Assembly: GCA_949840855.1 (NCBI GenBank)
Contig: CATKYP010000011.1
Coordinates: 1-12,215 of the forward strand
Direction: 5' to 3'
From: an uncultured Bacilli bacterium
Lineage (GTDB): Bacteria > Bacillota_I > Bacilli_A > RF39 > UBA660
DNA: 12,215 bases
Part shown: in pieces, positions 11,632 to 12,215 of the stretch
How positions within the stretch are numbered: the first letter of the stretch is position 1
Layout of the letters: the number at the start of each line of letters is the position of its first letter
The notes under the pieces: model-generated
What the model saw: the letters and a program-made list of their open reading frames with translations, nothing else
Told to the model about the DNA's origin: nothing
Database searches by the model: none
Made by a program: the position numbers and the translations under genes

Positions 11632-11662
11632 ATTATGCTTTTAATATAGCATAAAATAAAAA

Positions 11663-11737
11663 TGGTGTCTAGGGCGAGAATCGAACCCACATTACTTTCT
11701 CCGGAGGAAAGTGTTTTATCCATTAAACTACCTAAAC
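11663..11737 (-). tRNA. tRNA-Arg (anticodon CCG)
   Basis: Cloverleaf parts are clear: acceptor GTTTAGG / CCTAGAC with discriminator A and encoded CCA, anticodon stem ACTTTC / GAAAGT with loop CTCCGGA (anticodon CCG, reading CGG), and T-arm GTGGG-TTCGATT-CTCGC containing G-U pairs. It starts only 9 bases after the stop of the lipoprotein gene, so it is probably transcribed from that gene's promoter. Confidence 0.95.
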
Positions 11738-11746
11738 AGAAGATAA

Positions 11747-12215
11747 TTAATCATCACAACTAGAGCCATATTTTTTATATACAGCAAGTAGTGTGTCTAA
11801 TTTTACCTTTCCATCTTCTTCAAATATATTTCCTTCTTTTCCCTCTATTTCTATTATTTTAGAACTATCTACTTTATTATAATTAATAGTTGTTTTGCTA
11901 GTTACTGTATTAGCATTAGTTGTAACAATATTTGTATAATATTTAATATCTTTATATTTTGAAAATACTTTTTCATATGAATCTTTATACTTTTTTAATG
12001 TTTGTTCATTATTAGAAGTTATTTTTTCTGTTGAGATGGTCTTTTTGACATATTCACCATCATAATATACTTCATATTTTATATCAGCAGTAGTATCACT
12101 ATCGCTTAAAGTTGCTTCTTTAGTACAAGTCATAAGTTTATAGTTACTTGTACTTTCACAACCAGTTAATAAAAAAATAAAAATTATTATAATAATATAC
12201 TTATCTTTTTCATTT
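11747..12215 (-). CDS. Lipoprotein of unknown function, N-terminus cut by window edge
   Basis: The frame stays open to the right edge, so the start codon lies outside. Visible first is the tail of a signal peptide, IIIIIFIFLLTGC, giving a lipobox LTGC whose Cys (12157-12159) would be lipidated. The mature part, about 136 residues, is a charged, Thr/Lys-rich beta/alpha domain with a repeating YKDSYEKVFSKYKDIKYYT helix near its middle and a C-terminal LAVYKKYGSSC. It resembles the small YehR/DUF1307-type lipoproteins in layout, but I cannot confirm the family. It is host, not phage, and shares a transcript with the two tRNAs. An internal ATG at 12133 is not the start, because the lipobox lies upstream. 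Confidence 0.7.
   Translation of the reverse strand, partial: NEKDKYIIIIIFIFLLTGCESTSNYKLMTCTKEATLSDSDTTADIKYEVYYDGEYVKKTISTEKITSNNEQTLKKYKDSYEKVFSKYKDIKYYTNIVTTNANTVTSKTTINYNKVDSSKIIEIEGKEGNIFEEDGKVKLDTLLAVYKKYGSSCDD

Noticed and set aside
12131..12133. ATG at 12133 as start of the lipoprotein.
   Set aside because: An in-frame hydrophobic stretch with an LTGC lipobox lies upstream, so the true start is beyond the right edge.
1..12215. Reassignment of TGA to Trp, as in Mycoplasma, given the extreme AT content.
   Set aside because: TGA closes several genes in exact ATGA and GTGA overlaps and ends immA; Trp is encoded by TGG throughout.

Overview
The window holds the integrase-proximal half of a temperate prophage (or phage-like integrative element) in a very AT-rich Firmicute-type chromosome, followed on the right by a short stretch of host DNA. 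The host type is inferred from strong A/G-rich ribosome binding sites, AT-rich codons, encoded CCA ends on the tRNAs and a Gram-positive-style LTGC lipoprotein. TGA is clearly a stop codon: several genes overlap as ATGA or GTGA. This rules out the Mycoplasma code, although the composition is compatible with gut Bacilli related to Mollicutes. The exact taxon cannot be read from the sequence.

Layout, right to left in order of phage logic. (1) 11558-12215 is host: a lipoprotein gene cut by the window edge, tRNA-Arg(CCG) and tRNA-Thr(GGT), all on the minus strand and closely packed, ending in a strong terminator at 11521-11545. (2) 10413-11487 holds a tyrosine integrase on the plus strand pointing at the 3' end of tRNA-Thr, followed by 11-bp direct repeats that look like arm-type sites. 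The element is therefore probably inserted at or beside the 3' end of tRNA-Thr; its other end lies left of the window. (3) 9226-10382 is a two-gene cargo unit: a secreted, membrane-anchored histidine-rich protein with two cadherin-like beta-sandwich repeats, and a small, very basic protein coupled to it by a TAATG overlap. (4) 8091-9171 is the lysogeny switch: an ImmR-type repressor and an ImmA metalloprotease on plus, diverging from a Cro-like gene on minus. The switch region carries three operators whose centres are 29 and 30 bp apart. The first fills the spacer of a promoter with perfect -35 and -10 boxes. A fourth, identical operator lies 250 bp away, in front of an excisionase-like gene.

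(5) 1-8067 is a long leftward early operon whose genes mostly overlap or abut: an HTH excisionase-like protein, a small membrane protein, a DnaD-type replication initiator with iteron-like repeats inside its gene (candidate origin), a zinc-finger helicase-loader-like protein, a frameshifted zinc-ribbon gene, two coiled-coil proteins, a pentapeptide-repeat protein, a DUF1351-RecT-metallo-beta-lactamase recombination cassette, three unknown phage proteins, a Ref/HNH-like nuclease, a 58-residue membrane protein, a cytosine-methyltransferase-like protein and two further unknown genes. In this scheme ImmA inactivates the repressor, the Cro-side promoter opens, the operon drives replication and recombination, and integrase with the excisionase-like protein moves the element.

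No genuinely new system is proven by sequence alone. The items most worth following are the surface-protein and basic-protein cargo pair, the regular operator array, the in-gene iterons and the A6 frameshift in the zinc-ribbon gene.
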